The position numbers and the translations under genes were made by a program. A stretch of 64,000 nucleotides of DNA from Cryobacterium algoricola. GTDB taxonomy: Bacteria > Actinomycetota > Actinomycetes > Actinomycetales > Microbacteriaceae. The DNA is taken from positions 1-64,000 of the forward strand of contig NZ_SOFG01000024.1 of NCBI RefSeq assembly GCF_004402485.1, read 5' to 3'. Positions 1 through 9,728 of this stretch are shown piece by piece (position 1 is the first letter of the stretch; every line of letters starts with the position of its first letter). The notes beneath the pieces are model-generated. The model worked only from the letters and a program-made list of their open reading frames with translations, was not told the origin of the DNA and ran no database searches.

Positions 1-38
1 GAGCTGACCGGTACTAATAAGCCAATAATTTGATAACA
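1..38 (+). rRNA. 23S rRNA, 3' end (partial)
   Basis: The first bases match the conserved 3' end of bacterial 23S rRNA, with the motif GACCGGTACTAATA. The gene enters from the left edge, so only its last few dozen bases are present. The exact 3' end is estimated by comparison with the E. coli end, about 25 bases after ACTAAT. The 5S gene follows in the same direction. Confidence 0.85.
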
Positions 39-74
39 CACCAGTTTGAATAAGCTGCAAGCGTCCACTATGTG

Positions 75-116
75 GTTCTCGACGTACGGTCGAGAACAAA
101 CCCCTTCTAGGAGGGG
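75..116 (+). other. 23S-5S spacer processing hairpins
   Basis: The spacer contains a perfect 9-bp hairpin (GTTCTCGAC at 75-83, loop, GTCGAGAAC at 89-97) and a short C/G hairpin (CCCCT at 101-105 with AGGGG at 112-116). Such stems in rRNA spacers are usually RNase processing sites. The processing role is inferred. Confidence 0.5.
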
Positions 117-155
117 TCTATAACTAAAAAGTATAGAATCGATCCATCGAACGAT

Positions 156-273
156 GTTTCGGCGGCTATAGCGAGAGGGAAACGCCCGGTCACATTCCGA
201 ACCCGGAAGCTAAGACTCTCAGCGCCGATGGTACTGCAGGGGGGACCCTGTGGGAGAGTAGGACACCGCCGGA
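156..273 (+). rRNA. rrf: 5S rRNA
   Basis: This is a typical actinobacterial 5S rRNA of about 118 nt. It has the conserved CCGAACCCGGAAGCTAAG segment, GGGGACCCTGTGGGAGAGTAGG near the 3' side, and complementary ends (TTCGGCGG against CCGCCGGA). It lies in the standard position after 23S and is followed by a strong terminator. The ends are good to a few bases. Confidence 0.95.
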
Positions 274-299
274 CTTAACTTAGAAACACCAGAAGTACA

Positions 300-330
300 C
301 AAAATGGCCACCTAACGGGTGGCCATTTTG
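300..330 (+). terminator. rRNA operon terminator
   Basis: There is a perfect 12-bp stem, AAAATGGCCACC / GGTGGCCATTTT, with a 5-base loop. The 3' arm ends in TTTT, as in an intrinsic terminator. It lies 27 bases after the 5S gene and ends the rRNA operon. Confidence 0.9.
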
Positions 331-389
331 CGTTAAGCCGTAGGCTTGACGAGTCTGCCTTCGAGGCAACCAATTACACAGGAGACACA

Positions 390-2561
390 GTGAGCCCTTC
401 AGGAACTAACGGTAATGACGCACGCGACGGCGGACGCCCGCCCGGGGCTCGCGGCAACAGTGGATCCGGCGGCTATCAGGGCCGCTCCGACCGTCCCCAG
501 CGCGACGGTGACCGTCCTCCTTATAAGGGCACCAACGACCGTTCGCAGGGCGGCGAGCGTGCGCCGTACCGCGGGAACAATGACCGCCCCCAGGGCGACC
601 GTCCCCAGTATGGTGACCGACCCGCCTATCGCGGCAACACCGACCGCCCGCAGAGCGGCGAGCGTGCCCCGTACCGTGGCAATTCCGATCGTCCGCAGTC
701 GGGGGAGCGTGCCCCGTACCGTGGTAACTCCGATCGTCCGCAGCGCGACGGTGAGCGTCCTCCGTACCGCGGTAACAATGACCGCCCGCAGAGCGGCGAG
801 CGTGCCCCGTATCGCGGCAATTCCGATCGTCCGCAGTCGGGGGAGCGTGCCCCGTACCGCGGTAGCTCCGACCGTCCGCAGCGCGACGGTGAGCGTCCCC
901 CATATCGTGGTAATTCCGATCGTCCGCAGTCGGGCGAGCGTGCCCCGTACCGTGGCAACTCTGAGCGTCCGCAGGGCGACCGTGCCCCGTACCGTGGTAA
1001 TTCCGATCGCCCGCAGTCGGGGGAGCGTGCCCCGTACCGTGGTAATTCCGATCGTCCGCAGTCGGGCGAGCGTGCCCCGTACCGTGGCAACTCTGAGCGT
1101 CCGCAGGGCGACCGTGCCCCGTACCGTGGTAACTCCGATCGCCCGCAGTCGGGCGAGCGTGCCCCGTACCGCGGCAATTCCGAGCGCCCCCAGCGCGACG
1201 GTGAGCGTCCTCCGTACCGTGGCAATTCCGATCGCCCGCAGTCCGGTGAGCGTGCCCCGTACCGCGGCAACTCCGATCGTCCCCAGACCGGTGAGCGCAA
1301 GCCCTGGTCGAAGGACGCACCGCGCACCGACCGTCCGCAGCGTGACGGCGAACGTCCCGCATACCGGGGCAATTCCGATCGTCCCCAGACCGGTGAGCGC
1401 AAGCCCTGGTCCAAGGACGCACCGCGCACCGAGCGTCCGCAGTCCGGTGGCGACCGCAAGCCCTGGGCGAACGCGACCCAGCGCGGCGGCTCGGCGACCC
1501 GCGCAGGAGCACCGCGCGGCGACGCCGGCAAGAAGCTCTGGACCCGCGACGGCGCCCCTGCCCGCGGCGACCGTGATGCGCGCGCCGTCGAAGAGGAAAT
1601 GACCGAAGAGCAGCGGATGCAGCGCGAGCTGCGTTCGGTGCGCCCGCGCCACGACGACCCCGAACTCCCCGACGATATTTCGTCGGCGGACCTCGACCGG
1701 CTCGCGCGGAACGAACTCAAGACCCTGACCAAGGACAACGCCGAGGCCGTCGGCGCCCACCTCGCCATGGCCGCACGAGTCATCGACGAGGACCCCGAGC
1801 TCGCCCACCGGCACGTGATGAGCGCCGCCCGCCGCGCCGGCCGCATCGCGGTCGTGCGGGAGAGCCTCGCGATCACCGCGTACGCCACGGGCGACTTCGC
1901 CCTGGCCCTGCGCGAACTCCGCACCTACCGCCGCATCTCCGGGTCCAACTCGCAGCTGCCGCTCATGGTCGACAGCGAACGCGGCGTCGGTCGCCCCGAC
2001 CGTGCCCTCGAGCTCGGCCGTTCCGTCGACCGCTCGACCCTGCCCGCCGGCGTGCAGGTGGCCCTCGCGATCGCGATGTCGGGTGCCCGTCTCGACCTCG
2101 GTGAAACCGAAGCCGCACTTGCCGAGCTCGACATCCCGCAGCTCGACCCGAAGACCGCGTTCTCCTACAGTGCCGAGCTGTTCTCGGCCTACGCCGAGGT
2201 GCTCGAGGAACTCGGTCGCGTCGACGAGGCCGCGCAGTGGAACGAGCGCGCCGACCGTGCCGACGCCGCACAGGCATCCGCTGCCGACATCGACGAGACC
2301 ATCGAGATTCTCGAGATCGACGAAGAGGACACCGACGACGAGTACTTCGACGTCGATGACAGCAATGACGACGACGAAGACGGCGACGAGCCCGAAATCG
2401 ACGAGCCGGCTGCTGAGATCGAGGAGTCCGAGGAGTCCGACGAGATCGACGAGCTCGAGGTCGCCGACGAGGTCATCGATGTGGTGCTGACGGACTCCGG
2501 AGTGGACCCGGCGACGGGAACCGACGAGGAGTCCGATGCTCAGGCGCCGACGCATGAGTGA
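390..2561 (+). CDS. Repeat-rich RG/Pro protein with TPR-like and acidic C-terminal parts
   Basis: This 723-aa protein has three parts. Residues about 30-360 are about twenty degenerate copies of a 15-residue unit of the type NSDRPQSGERAPYRG, which is basic, rich in Arg, Gly and Pro, and certainly disordered. Residues about 395-620 are an alpha-helical region with TPR-like helix pairs (for example RVDEAAQWNERADRAD). The last 100 residues are very acidic (runs of D and E). A GTG start at 390 is preceded by CAGGAGAC. Homologues of the helical part commonly precede the HAD/tlyA/recN block in related actinobacteria, but no function is known to me. The basic head and acidic tail might mediate RNA binding or self-association; that is inference. 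Its stop overlaps the next gene. Confidence 0.85.
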   Translation: MSPSGTNGNDARDGGRPPGARGNSGSGGYQGRSDRPQRDGDRPPYKGTNDRSQGGERAPYRGNNDRPQGDRPQYGDRPAYRGNTDRPQSGERAPYRGNSDRPQSGERAPYRGNSDRPQRDGERPPYRGNNDRPQSGERAPYRGNSDRPQSGERAPYRGSSDRPQRDGERPPYRGNSDRPQSGERAPYRGNSERPQGDRAPYRGNSDRPQSGERAPYRGNSDRPQSGERAPYRGNSERPQGDRAPYRGNSDRPQSGERAPYRGNSERPQRDGERPPYRGNSDRPQSGERAPYRGNSDRPQTGERKPWSKDAPRTDRPQRDGERPAYRGNSDRPQTGERKPWSKDAPRTERPQSGGDRKPWANATQRGGSATRAGAPRGDAGKKLWTRDGAPARGDRDARAVEEEMTEEQRMQRELRSVRPRHDDPELPDDISSADLDRLARNELKTLTKDNAEAVGAHLAMAARVIDEDPELAHRHVMSAARRAGRIAVVRESLAITAYATGDFALALRELRTYRRISGSNSQLPLMVDSERGVGRPDRALELGRSVDRSTLPAGVQVALAIAMSGARLDLGETEAALAELDIPQLDPKTAFSYSAELFSAYAEVLEELGRVDEAAQWNERADRADAAQASAADIDETIEILEIDEEDTDDEYFDVDDSNDDDEDGDEPEIDEPAAEIEESEESDEIDELEVADEVIDVVLTDSGVDPATGTDEESDAQAPTHE
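480..1470 (+). repeat. Coding minisatellite, 45-bp unit
   Basis: The N-terminal half of the preceding gene is an in-frame array of units near 45 bp (15 codons), with some shorter variants (12-14 codons) such as the GDRAPYRG versions. Neighbouring units are nearly identical in DNA (TCCGATCGTCCGCAGTCGG recurs), which suggests recent slippage or unequal exchange. The repeat keeps several other frames open, creating long spurious ORFs on both strands. Confidence 0.9.
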
Positions 2562-3567
2562 CGCGGCGACGCCGCTCACCGGCGTCGACGTGGTGCTCGC
2601 CGACCTCGACGGCGTCGTGTACCAGGGACCGCACGCGATCCCGTTCGCGATCGACAGCCTGAACAAGGCCGCGGAGACCGTGCGGGTCGGCTACCTCACC
2701 AACAACGCCTCCCGCACCGACCAGACCGTCGCGGACCACCTCACCGAACTCGGGCTGCACGCCCGCGCCGAAGATGTCGTCACCTCACCGCAGGCCGCCG
2801 TCCGGCTGCTCGCCCAGGAGGTGCCAGCCGGCGCGCGCATCCTCGTCATCGGGGGAGCCGGCCTCGTGAAAGAGGTCGAGAAGGGCGGGTTCGAGATCAC
2901 CCGCTCCGCCGACGACCACCCCGCCGCCGTGATCCAGGGCTTCACGCCCGAACTCGGCTGGAAGGACCTCGCCGAGGCCGCTTTCGCGCTGCACCCGAAC
3001 GAAGACGGCATCGAGATCCCCTGGGTCGCGACGAACACCGACTGGACGATCCCCGTCGCCCGCGGCATCGCGCCCGGAAACGGCACCCTCGTCGCCGCAG
3101 TGCACAGCGCCGTCGGCCGGCTCCCGATCGTGGCCGGCAAGCCGGAGGTCGCGATCTTCGACGAGGCCATGAGCCGCTTCGAGGCGAAGCACGCGCTCTT
3201 CATCGGCGACCGGCTCGACACCGACATCCTCGGAGCCAACCGGGCCGGCATCCCCGCGGTGCTCGTGCTCACCGGCATCGACAAGGCCAAGCAGGCCCTC
3301 GCCGCCGCCGAGAACGAACGCCCCCGCTACATCCTCGACGACCTGCGCCAGCTGCATGAGCCCTACCCGGAGACCGCGTTCTCCAAGGACCGGGCCACCG
3401 CGACCGTCGCCGGCGCGAGCGTGCGCATCAGCGGCGCCGACGTCGAGATCGTCGCGGAGGGCGACGGCGGGATCAACCTGCTCCGCGCCGCGTGCGCCGT
3501 GATCTGGGCGTCCGGCCGGCCGATCTACGGGCTGAATGTTCCGGAGCGACTGTATCTCAGACGGTAA
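2554..3567 (+). CDS. HAD-IIA family sugar/nucleotide phosphatase
   Basis: This 337-aa HAD hydrolase is of the NagD/PGP type. Motif I is LADLDGVVYQG (nucleophile and acid/base Asp), motif II is YLTNNAS, and the C-terminal motif is IGDRLDTDILGANRAGIP, which binds Mg. The family dephosphorylates small sugar or nucleotide phosphates; the substrate cannot be read from sequence. The start is placed at ATG 2554, which overlaps the previous stop (MSDAATPL). An in-frame ATG at 2536 is possible but extends further into the upstream gene. It is the second gene of the plus-strand block and is followed at once by a small ORF and tlyA. Confidence 0.88.
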   Translation: MSDAATPLTGVDVVLADLDGVVYQGPHAIPFAIDSLNKAAETVRVGYLTNNASRTDQTVADHLTELGLHARAEDVVTSPQAAVRLLAQEVPAGARILVIGGAGLVKEVEKGGFEITRSADDHPAAVIQGFTPELGWKDLAEAAFALHPNEDGIEIPWVATNTDWTIPVARGIAPGNGTLVAAVHSAVGRLPIVAGKPEVAIFDEAMSRFEAKHALFIGDRLDTDILGANRAGIPAVLVLTGIDKAKQALAAAENERPRYILDDLRQLHEPYPETAFSKDRATATVAGASVRISGADVEIVAEGDGGINLLRAACAVIWASGRPIYGLNVPERLYLRR

Positions 3568-3577
3568 CGTGGAGAGG

Positions 3578-3766
3578 GTGCAGCAGAACCCAGCGGACAT
3601 CCCCCAGGGCGGCAGCCCCGACAATGTTGCCATCGCGGACGAACTCCTGTCCCGGCTCGGCGACATCGGCGACCTGCCCCTCGAAGACCGCGCGGCGGCC
3701 TACGCGCAGCTGCACGACGAGCTGCGCACCCACCTCGAGGGCGGCGACAGTGCACCCCGGCCCTGA
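3578..3766 (+). CDS. Small conserved hypothetical protein
   Basis: This acidic protein of about 62 aa (VQQNPADIPQGGS onward) lies between the HAD phosphatase and tlyA. It is predicted to be helical, with no Cys pairs or membrane segment. GTG 3578 is taken as the start; GTG 3569 and ATG 3536 are in frame alternatives, the last overlapping the HAD gene. Its 3' end overlaps the proposed tlyA start. A small protein in this place is usual in related actinobacteria, and its function is unknown. Confidence 0.65.
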   Translation: MQQNPADIPQGGSPDNVAIADELLSRLGDIGDLPLEDRAAAYAQLHDELRTHLEGGDSAPRP

Positions 3767-4625
3767 GGCGAACGCGGGCGCTGAGCCGAGCCCCGAGTCC
3801 GTGTCCGAGCCCGTCGCCGAGCGGATGCCCGACCAGCGCCTCGACACGGCCCTCGCCGACCGCGGGCTCGTGCGTTCGCGCACGGTAGCGGCGCAGGTGA
3901 TCGCCGGAGGTCTCGTGACCGTCGACGGCCACCCCGTCGTCAAGGCGTCCACCAAGGTGCGCGCCGACCAGGTGCTCGCGGTCGCGCCGACCGACCACTA
4001 CGTCAGCCGCGGCGCCCACAAGCTCATCGCCGCGCTCGACGCCTTCGACATTCCCGTCGCGGGCCGCACCGTGCTCGATGCGGGCGCCTCGACCGGCGGC
4101 TTCAGCCAGGTACTCCTCGAACGCGGCGCCGCTCAGGTGCTCGCCGTCGACGTCGGCCACGGCCAGCTCGCCCCCGAGCTCGCCCATGAACCGCGCCTCG
4201 CCGTCGTCGAGGGGTTCAACCTGCGTTACGCGACCCCGGAAACGCTCGCCGCGGCATCCGGTATCGACACCCGCCCCGACCTCGTCGTCGGCGACCTGTC
4301 GTTCATCTCACTCCCGACCGTGCTGCCGGCCCTCGTGGCGACGGCCGCAGAGGGCGCCGATTTCGTGCTGCTGATCAAGCCGCAGTTCGAGGTCGGAAAG
4401 GAGAGCATCCGCGAGGGCGTCGTGCACCGGCCCGCACTCCGCGCCGACGCGATCGCCGGCGTGCTCTGGGCTGGCTGGGACCTCGGCCTCCGCACAAACG
4501 GCCTGATCGCGTCCCCGATCGTCGGAGCGGCGGGTAATCAGGAGTATCTGTGCTGGATGAGCGCCCGGGTGGGCAGCAATCCGACAGAATGGATCGACCG
4601 CACAACGGACCTGGTGGGAGCGTGA
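3750..4625 (+). CDS. tlyA: TlyA family rRNA 2'-O-methyltransferase
   Basis: This protein pairs an S4 RNA-binding domain (RLDTALADRGLVRSRTVAA onward) with an FtsJ-like SAM methyltransferase domain. The SAM loop is LDAGASTGGFSQVLL, followed by VGDLSFISL and LLIKPQFEVGKE, which carry the catalytic Lys/Asp/Lys residues. Mycobacterial TlyA methylates the ribose of 16S and 23S rRNA and affects capreomycin sensitivity; the older name haemolysin is misleading. GTG 3750 has GAGGG eight bases upstream and overlaps the preceding gene. ATG 3825 (MPDQRLDTAL) would give 266 aa, closer to the usual length, and is a real alternative. nadK follows after four bases. Confidence 0.9.
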   Translation: MHPGPEANAGAEPSPESVSEPVAERMPDQRLDTALADRGLVRSRTVAAQVIAGGLVTVDGHPVVKASTKVRADQVLAVAPTDHYVSRGAHKLIAALDAFDIPVAGRTVLDAGASTGGFSQVLLERGAAQVLAVDVGHGQLAPELAHEPRLAVVEGFNLRYATPETLAAASGIDTRPDLVVGDLSFISLPTVLPALVATAAEGADFVLLIKPQFEVGKESIREGVVHRPALRADAIAGVLWAGWDLGLRTNGLIASPIVGAAGNQEYLCWMSARVGSNPTEWIDRTTDLVGA

Positions 4626-4629
4626 CGAG

Positions 4630-5550
4630 ATGACTGCATCACCCCGGCACATCCTTGTCGTCGCGCACACCGGGCGTAAGGACTCGCTCCAGGCTGCCGT
4701 GACCGTCTGCCAGCAACTGCTCGCCGCCGACGCGACCCCCGTGCTCGCACCGACCGAGCTCACCGACATCCTCGCCTACTGCCCCGAGCTCGACGGCCGC
4801 CTCGCGATCCTCGGCGACACCGTGCAGGCGACCGAGCTCGAGCTCGTCATCATCCTCGGCGGGGACGGCACCATCCTGCGCGCCGCCGAGATCGTGCGCG
4901 GCTGCTCCGCGCCCCTGCTCGGCATCAACCTCGGCCACGTCGGCTTCCTCGCCGAAAGCGAACGCGACGACCTCGGCGAAGCCGTGCGCCGCGCGCTCCT
5001 CCGCGACTATCTCGTCGAAGAACGCATGGCCCTTGCCGTCCGGGTCAAACTCGGCGACGAGGTCATCTACGAAACCTGGGCGCTCAACGAGGCCACGGTC
5101 GAAAAGGCGAGCCGTGAGCGGATGCTCGAAGTCGTCGTCGAGGTCGACGGCCGGCCGCTCTCCTCCTTCGGCTGCGACGGCATCGTGATGTCCACCCCGA
5201 CCGGATCGACCGCGTACGCCTTCTCGGCGGGCGGCCCGATCGTCTGGCCGAGCCTCGACGCGCTCCTGCTCGTGCCGCTCAGCGCCCACGCGCTCTTCTC
5301 CCGCCCGCTCGTCGTCGGCCCGGACTCGTCGCTCGCCGTCGAGGTGCTCGCGCACTACGGCGGAGCCGCGGTGCTCTGCGCCGACGGTCGCCGGGTGCAC
5401 GACCTCCCTGCCGGATCCCGCGTGATCGTGCGCCGCTCCCCGGTGCCGGTGCGCCTCGCCCGGCTGCACTCCGGCCCGTTCACCGACCGTCTGGTGAACA
5501 AGTTCAACCTGCCCGTCACGGGCTGGCGCGGACCGGTCGGACGTGAGTGA
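4630..5550 (+). CDS. nadK: NAD kinase
   Basis: This 306-aa ATP- or polyphosphate-dependent NAD kinase makes NADP in the cytoplasm. It has the signature GGDGT (ILGGDGTILRAAEIVRG, residues about 75-92), NEATVEKA, and the glycine-rich STPTGSTAYAFSAGGPIV. Length is normal for actinobacteria. It starts four bases after tlyA and lies before recN, the classical tlyA-nadK-recN order. Confidence 0.97.
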   Translation: MTASPRHILVVAHTGRKDSLQAAVTVCQQLLAADATPVLAPTELTDILAYCPELDGRLAILGDTVQATELELVIILGGDGTILRAAEIVRGCSAPLLGINLGHVGFLAESERDDLGEAVRRALLRDYLVEERMALAVRVKLGDEVIYETWALNEATVEKASRERMLEVVVEVDGRPLSSFGCDGIVMSTPTGSTAYAFSAGGPIVWPSLDALLLVPLSAHALFSRPLVVGPDSSLAVEVLAHYGGAAVLCADGRRVHDLPAGSRVIVRRSPVPVRLARLHSGPFTDRLVNKFNLPVTGWRGPVGRE

Positions 5551-5628
5551 GCGCCGCGTGAGCGAGTCCGGGGCGCCTCGCACGAGTGAGCTGCGCGTGA
5601 CCGACCCCGTCGCGGGGGAGGCCCGCTC

Positions 5629-7341
5629 GTGATCGAGGAACTCGTCATCCGCGACCTCGGCGTGATCAAGGAGGCCACCCTCCCGCTCGGCCCCGGCTTC
5701 ACGGCCGTGACCGGTGAGACCGGCGCGGGCAAGACCATGGTCGTCACCGCGCTCGGCCTGCTGCTCGGCGCTCGCGCAGACCCCGGCCTCGTGCGCCACG
5801 GCGCCCAGCAGACCTGGGTCGAGGGCCGCTGGCAGGTCGAGGCGGACGGCACCGTCGCCGGTCGCGTCCGCGACGCCGGGGGAGACCTCGACGGCCCCGA
5901 ACTCATCCTCAGCCGTTCGGTCTCCGCGGAGGGCCGCAGCCGCGCCATCGTCGGCGGCCGCAGCGCCCCCGCGAGCGTGCTCGGCGACCTCGGCGGCGAC
6001 CTCGTCGTCGTGCACGGGCAGTCCGACCAGGTCCGGCTCCGCTCCGCCGGCGCCCAGCGCGCTGCCCTCGACCGCTACGCCGGCCCCGAACTCGGCCCGG
6101 TGCTCGCGGACTTCGAGACCCACTACCACCGCTGGCAGGACGACCGCGCCGAACTCGCCCGCCTCGTGACCGAGCAGGACGAGCGCACGAGCGAGGCCGC
6201 AGAGCTCCGCGCCGCCATCGACGAGATCGAGGCGATCGCCCCACAGCCCGGCGAAGACGACGAGCTCACCGCCCGCGCCGAACGGCTCGGCAACCTCGAA
6301 GAACTCCGCCTCGCCGCCGCCCAGACCCGTGAGCTCCTCTCCGCGGAAGAGAACCCCGACGACCTGCCGGATGCCGTCACCCTGCTCGACGCCGCCCGCC
6401 GGCAACTCGAGCGGGCCGGCGACCACGACCCCGCCCTGTCCGAGTTCGCGCAGAGCCTCGCCAATGCCGGCTTCCTGGTGGCGGATGTCGCCGCGCAGCT
6501 CTCGAGCTACCTCGCCGGCCTCGATGCCGACGGAGCCCGGGAACTCGAGATCGTGCAGGAACGCCGGGCCGTGCTCACCGGCCTGGCCCGCAAGTACGCC
6601 GGCGGCCTCGACGAGGCGATCGCCTTCCTCGACACCGGCAGCGCCCGCCTGCTCGAACTCGACGGGGACACCGACCGGATCGAGCAGCTTCGTGCCGACA
6701 CCGAAGCCGAGCTGCTCGTGGTCGAGGCGCTCGCCGACCGGCTCACCGTCATCCGCACTGCCGCCGCCGTGGACCTCGGCACCGCAGTCACCGAGGAACT
6801 CAGCGCGCTCGCGATGCCCGACGCCGCCCTGGTGGTCGAGGTCGACAGCGGGGGAGAGCTCACTGCTCACGGCCGCGACCAGGTCGGCATCCTGCTGCGC
6901 CCGCACGCGGGCGCCGAACCGCGCACCCTCGCCCGCGGCGCCTCCGGCGGCGAACTGTCCCGGGTGATGCTCGCCATCGAAGTCGTGATCAACGCGACAG
7001 ACCCGGTTGCGACCTTCGTCTTCGACGAGGTCGACGCCGGCGTGGGCGGCGCCGCCGCGATCGAGATCGGCAGACGGCTCGCCCGGCTTGCCGAGACCGC
7101 CCAGGTCATCGTGGTGACCCACCTCGCGCAGGTCGCGGCCTTCGCGGGCAACCACCTGAGCGTCGTCAAGAACAGCGACGGCTCGGTCACCGAGTCGAGT
7201 GTCCGCCAGCTGACCGGCGACGATCGCGCCGCCGAAATGGCCCGGCTGCTGTCCGGCCTGCCCGACTCCGTGAGCGGGCTCGAACACGCCCGCGAACTGA
7301 TGAACCTCGCGAGTGCTGGCGGATCCACGAAGATCCGATGA
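5629..7341 (+). CDS. recN: DNA repair protein RecN
   Basis: This is a 570-aa SMC-like repair ATPase. Walker A is [14 protein letters not shown] near residue 35, there is a long coiled-coil middle, and the C-terminal half has the ABC signature [12 protein letters not shown] and Walker [14 protein letters not shown]. RecN acts early at double-strand breaks. GTG 5629 is preceded by GGGGGAGG. The stop overlaps the pyrG start (ATGA), so the two genes are probably translationally coupled. Confidence 0.97.
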   Translation: MIEELVIRDLGVIKEATLPLGPGFTAVTGETGAGKTMVVTALGLLLGARADPGLVRHGAQQTWVEGRWQVEADGTVAGRVRDAGGDLDGPELILSRSVSAEGRSRAIVGGRSAPASVLGDLGGDLVVVHGQSDQVRLRSAGAQRAALDRYAGPELGPVLADFETHYHRWQDDRAELARLVTEQDERTSEAAELRAAIDEIEAIAPQPGEDDELTARAERLGNLEELRLAAAQTRELLSAEENPDDLPDAVTLLDAARRQLERAGDHDPALSEFAQSLANAGFLVADVAAQLSSYLAGLDADGARELEIVQERRAVLTGLARKYAGGLDEAIAFLDTGSARLLELDGDTDRIEQLRADTEAELLVVEALADRLTVIRTAAAVDLGTAVTEELSALAMPDAALVVEVDSGGELTAHGRDQVGILLRPHAGAEPRTLARGASGGELSRVMLAIEVVINATDPVATFVFDEVDAGVGGAAAIEIGRRLARLAETAQVIVVTHLAQVAAFAGNHLSVVKNSDGSVTESSVRQLTGDDRAAEMARLLSGLPDSVSGLEHARELMNLASAGGSTKIR

Positions 7342-9086
7342 TAGAGTCGAAGCCCGTGGTGGAAAATAGAAACGCGGACAATTCAGACGGCACAACCAAG
7401 CACATCTTTGTGACTGGTGGTGTCGTTTCTTCATTAGGCAAGGGCCTGACGGCGGCAAGCCTCGGCAATCTCCTGACGGCCAGCGGCTTACGCGTCGTCA
7501 TGCAGAAGCTCGACCCCTACCTCAACGTGGACCCGGGAACGATGAACCCGTTCCAGCACGGTGAGGTCTTCGTCACGGACGACGGCGCGGAGACCGATCT
7601 CGACATCGGCCACTACGAACGCTTCCTCGACATCAACCTCAACCAGGCCGCGAACGTCACCACCGGCCAGGTCTACTCGCAGGTCATCGCCAAGGAACGC
7701 CGCGGCGAGTACCTCGGCGACACCGTGCAGGTCATCCCGCACATCACCGACGAGATCAAGCGCCGGATGCGCCTCCAGGCCGACGACGCGCTGCGCCCCG
7801 ACGTGATCATCTCCGAAATCGGCGGCACCGTCGGCGACATCGAGTCCCAGCCGTTCCTCGAGGCCGCCCGCCAGGTGCGCCACGAACTCGGCCGCCAGAA
7901 CGTGTTCTTCGTGCACGTCTCCCTCGTGCCCTTCCTCGGTGCGGCCGGCGAGCAGAAGACCAAGCCCACCCAGCACTCCGTCGCCGCGCTCCGCTCGATC
8001 GGTATCCAGCCCGACGCGCTCGTGCTGCGCAGCGACCGCCCCGTCTCCGACGCGAACAAGCGCAAGATCGCGCTGATGTGCGACGTCGACGAAGACGCCG
8101 TGGTCAACTGCATCGACGTGCCCAGCATCTACGAGATCCCCGCCGTGCTGCACGAGCAGGGCCTCGACAGGTACATCACCGACCACCTCGGACTGCCCGT
8201 CACGAGCGTCGACTGGACCGGCTGGCAGAAGGTGCTCGACGCCGTGCGCGAGCCCAAGCACGAGGTCACGATCGGCCTCGTCGGCAAGTACATCGACCTG
8301 CCCGACGCCTACCTCTCCGTCACGGAGGCCCTCCGCGCCGGCGGCTTCGCCCACAAGACCAAGGTCCAGGTCCGCTGGATCGCCTCCGACGAGTGCGAGA
8401 CCGAGGAAGGCGCCACCCGCCTCCTCGGAGACCTCGACGGCATCTGCGTCCCCGGCGGCTTCGGCGTGCGCGGCATCGAGGGCAAGCTCGGGGCTCTCCG
8501 CTTCGCCCGCGAGAACGGCATCCCCGTGCTCGGCCTCTGCCTCGGCCTGCAGTGCATGGTCATCGAGTACGCCCGCAACAAGGCCGGCCTCACCGGGGCG
8601 TCCTCCTCCGAGTTCGACCCGGACACCGAGTTCCCGGTCATCGCGACCATGGAAGAGCAGGTCGAGATCATCGCCGGCGGCGACCTCGGCGGCACCATGC
8701 GCCTCGGCCTCTACCCGGCAGACCTCGCCGCGGGCTCTCTCGTCGCCGAACTCTACGGAGCCCCCTCGGCCTCCGAACGTCACCGCCACCGCTACGAGGT
8801 CAACAACGCGTTCCGTGAGCAGATCGCGGATGCCGGCATGTGGTTCTCCGGGACCTCTCCCGACGGCCACCTGGTCGAGTACGTCGAGCTGCCCCGCGCC
8901 GAGCACCCGTTCTACGTGGGCACCCAGGCGCACCCGGAGCTCCGCTCCCGCCCGAGCCACGCGCATCCGTTGTTCCGCGGCCTGATCGGCGCAGCACTCG
9001 ACCGCCAGCAGGCCAGCCGCCTGTTCGAGGTCAACGAGGGCAACGACACCGTCGACGTTGCAGACGTCGTCGGCGCCGAGGCCTGA
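7338..9086 (+). CDS. pyrG: CTP synthase
   Basis: This 582-aa enzyme converts UTP, ATP and glutamine to CTP. The N-terminal synthetase domain opens with [19 protein letters not shown]. The C-terminal class I glutamine amidotransferase has the oxyanion loop VPGGFGVRG, the nucleophile Cys in [13 protein letters not shown], and the His/Glu pair in [14 protein letters not shown] 7338 overlaps the recN stop. A start a few codons later at a GTG is possible, since conservation begins at about residue 20. Confidence 0.97.
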   Translation: MIESKPVVENRNADNSDGTTKHIFVTGGVVSSLGKGLTAASLGNLLTASGLRVVMQKLDPYLNVDPGTMNPFQHGEVFVTDDGAETDLDIGHYERFLDINLNQAANVTTGQVYSQVIAKERRGEYLGDTVQVIPHITDEIKRRMRLQADDALRPDVIISEIGGTVGDIESQPFLEAARQVRHELGRQNVFFVHVSLVPFLGAAGEQKTKPTQHSVAALRSIGIQPDALVLRSDRPVSDANKRKIALMCDVDEDAVVNCIDVPSIYEIPAVLHEQGLDRYITDHLGLPVTSVDWTGWQKVLDAVREPKHEVTIGLVGKYIDLPDAYLSVTEALRAGGFAHKTKVQVRWIASDECETEEGATRLLGDLDGICVPGGFGVRGIEGKLGALRFARENGIPVLGLCLGLQCMVIEYARNKAGLTGASSSEFDPDTEFPVIATMEEQVEIIAGGDLGGTMRLGLYPADLAAGSLVAELYGAPSASERHRHRYEVNNAFREQIADAGMWFSGTSPDGHLVEYVELPRAEHPFYVGTQAHPELRSRPSHAHPLFRGLIGAALDRQQASRLFEVNEGNDTVDVADVVGAEA

Positions 9087-9089
9087 GCC

Positions 9090-9728
9090 GTGACCGAACT
9101 CCTCGAGGATGAGGTCGCCTCCGCGGTGGTCTCCGAGTCCGACGTGGTCTTCGCCGGCCACGTCTGGGACATCCGCACGGACACCTTCCGCTACGGTGAC
9201 TCCGACATCGTGCGCGACTACGTCGACCACACCGGCGCCGTCGCCATTTTCGCCCTCGACGAGCACGACCGGGTGCTGCTGATCAAGCAGTACCGGCACC
9301 CCGTCGGCATGCGCGAGTGGGAGCTGCCCGCCGGCCTCCTCGACGAAGCCAACGAGCATCCGGTCGAGGCGGCCAAGCGCGAGCTTGCCGAGGAGACCGA
9401 CTACGTCGCCGCGGAGTGGAACGTGCTGAGCGAGTTCTACACCTCGCCGGGCGGCAGCAACGAAGCCCTGCGCATCTACCTCGCCCGCGGCCTCACCGCC
9501 GCGCCGGAGGTCTTCGCCCGCACCGAAGAGGAAGCCGACATGGAGATCCGCTGGGTCCCCTTCGCCGACTGCCTCGACGCCGTGCTCGCGCGCCGCGTGC
9601 AGAACCCCTCGCTCGTGATCGCGGTGCTCGCCGCCTTCGCCGCGAAGGAGCGCGACTGGAGCAGCCTCGGCGCCGCCGACCTGCCCTGGCCGCGGCACCC
9701 GAACAATTGGGCCCACACCGGCCGATGA
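9090..9728 (+). CDS. NUDIX hydrolase, ADP-ribose pyrophosphatase type
   Basis: This 212-aa protein has a complete NUDIX box (G-x5-E-x7-REL-x2-E, in LLDEANEHPVEAAKRELAEE). The preceding ELPAGLLDE and the position beside pyrG match the ADP-ribose diphosphatase group (NudF-like, DR/Rv1700 type), which recycles ADP-ribose to AMP and ribose 5-phosphate. It starts with GTG four bases after pyrG, and its stop overlaps the xerD start. Confidence 0.9.
   Translation: MTELLEDEVASAVVSESDVVFAGHVWDIRTDTFRYGDSDIVRDYVDHTGAVAIFALDEHDRVLLIKQYRHPVGMREWELPAGLLDEANEHPVEAAKRELAEETDYVAAEWNVLSEFYTSPGGSNEALRIYLARGLTAAPEVFARTEEEADMEIRWVPFADCLDAVLARRVQNPSLVIAVLAAFAAKERDWSSLGAADLPWPRHPNNWAHTGR

Noticed and set aside
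480-1470. Direct repeats that look array-like (CRISPR)
   Set aside because: Units are tandem without unique spacers, keep a codon frame and encode protein repeats.
399-2666. Several long open frames on both strands over the repeat gene
   Set aside because: They exist because the 45-bp unit lacks stops in other frames. Their translations are repeats of RLRTIGITTVRGTL type, with no start sites and no domains.
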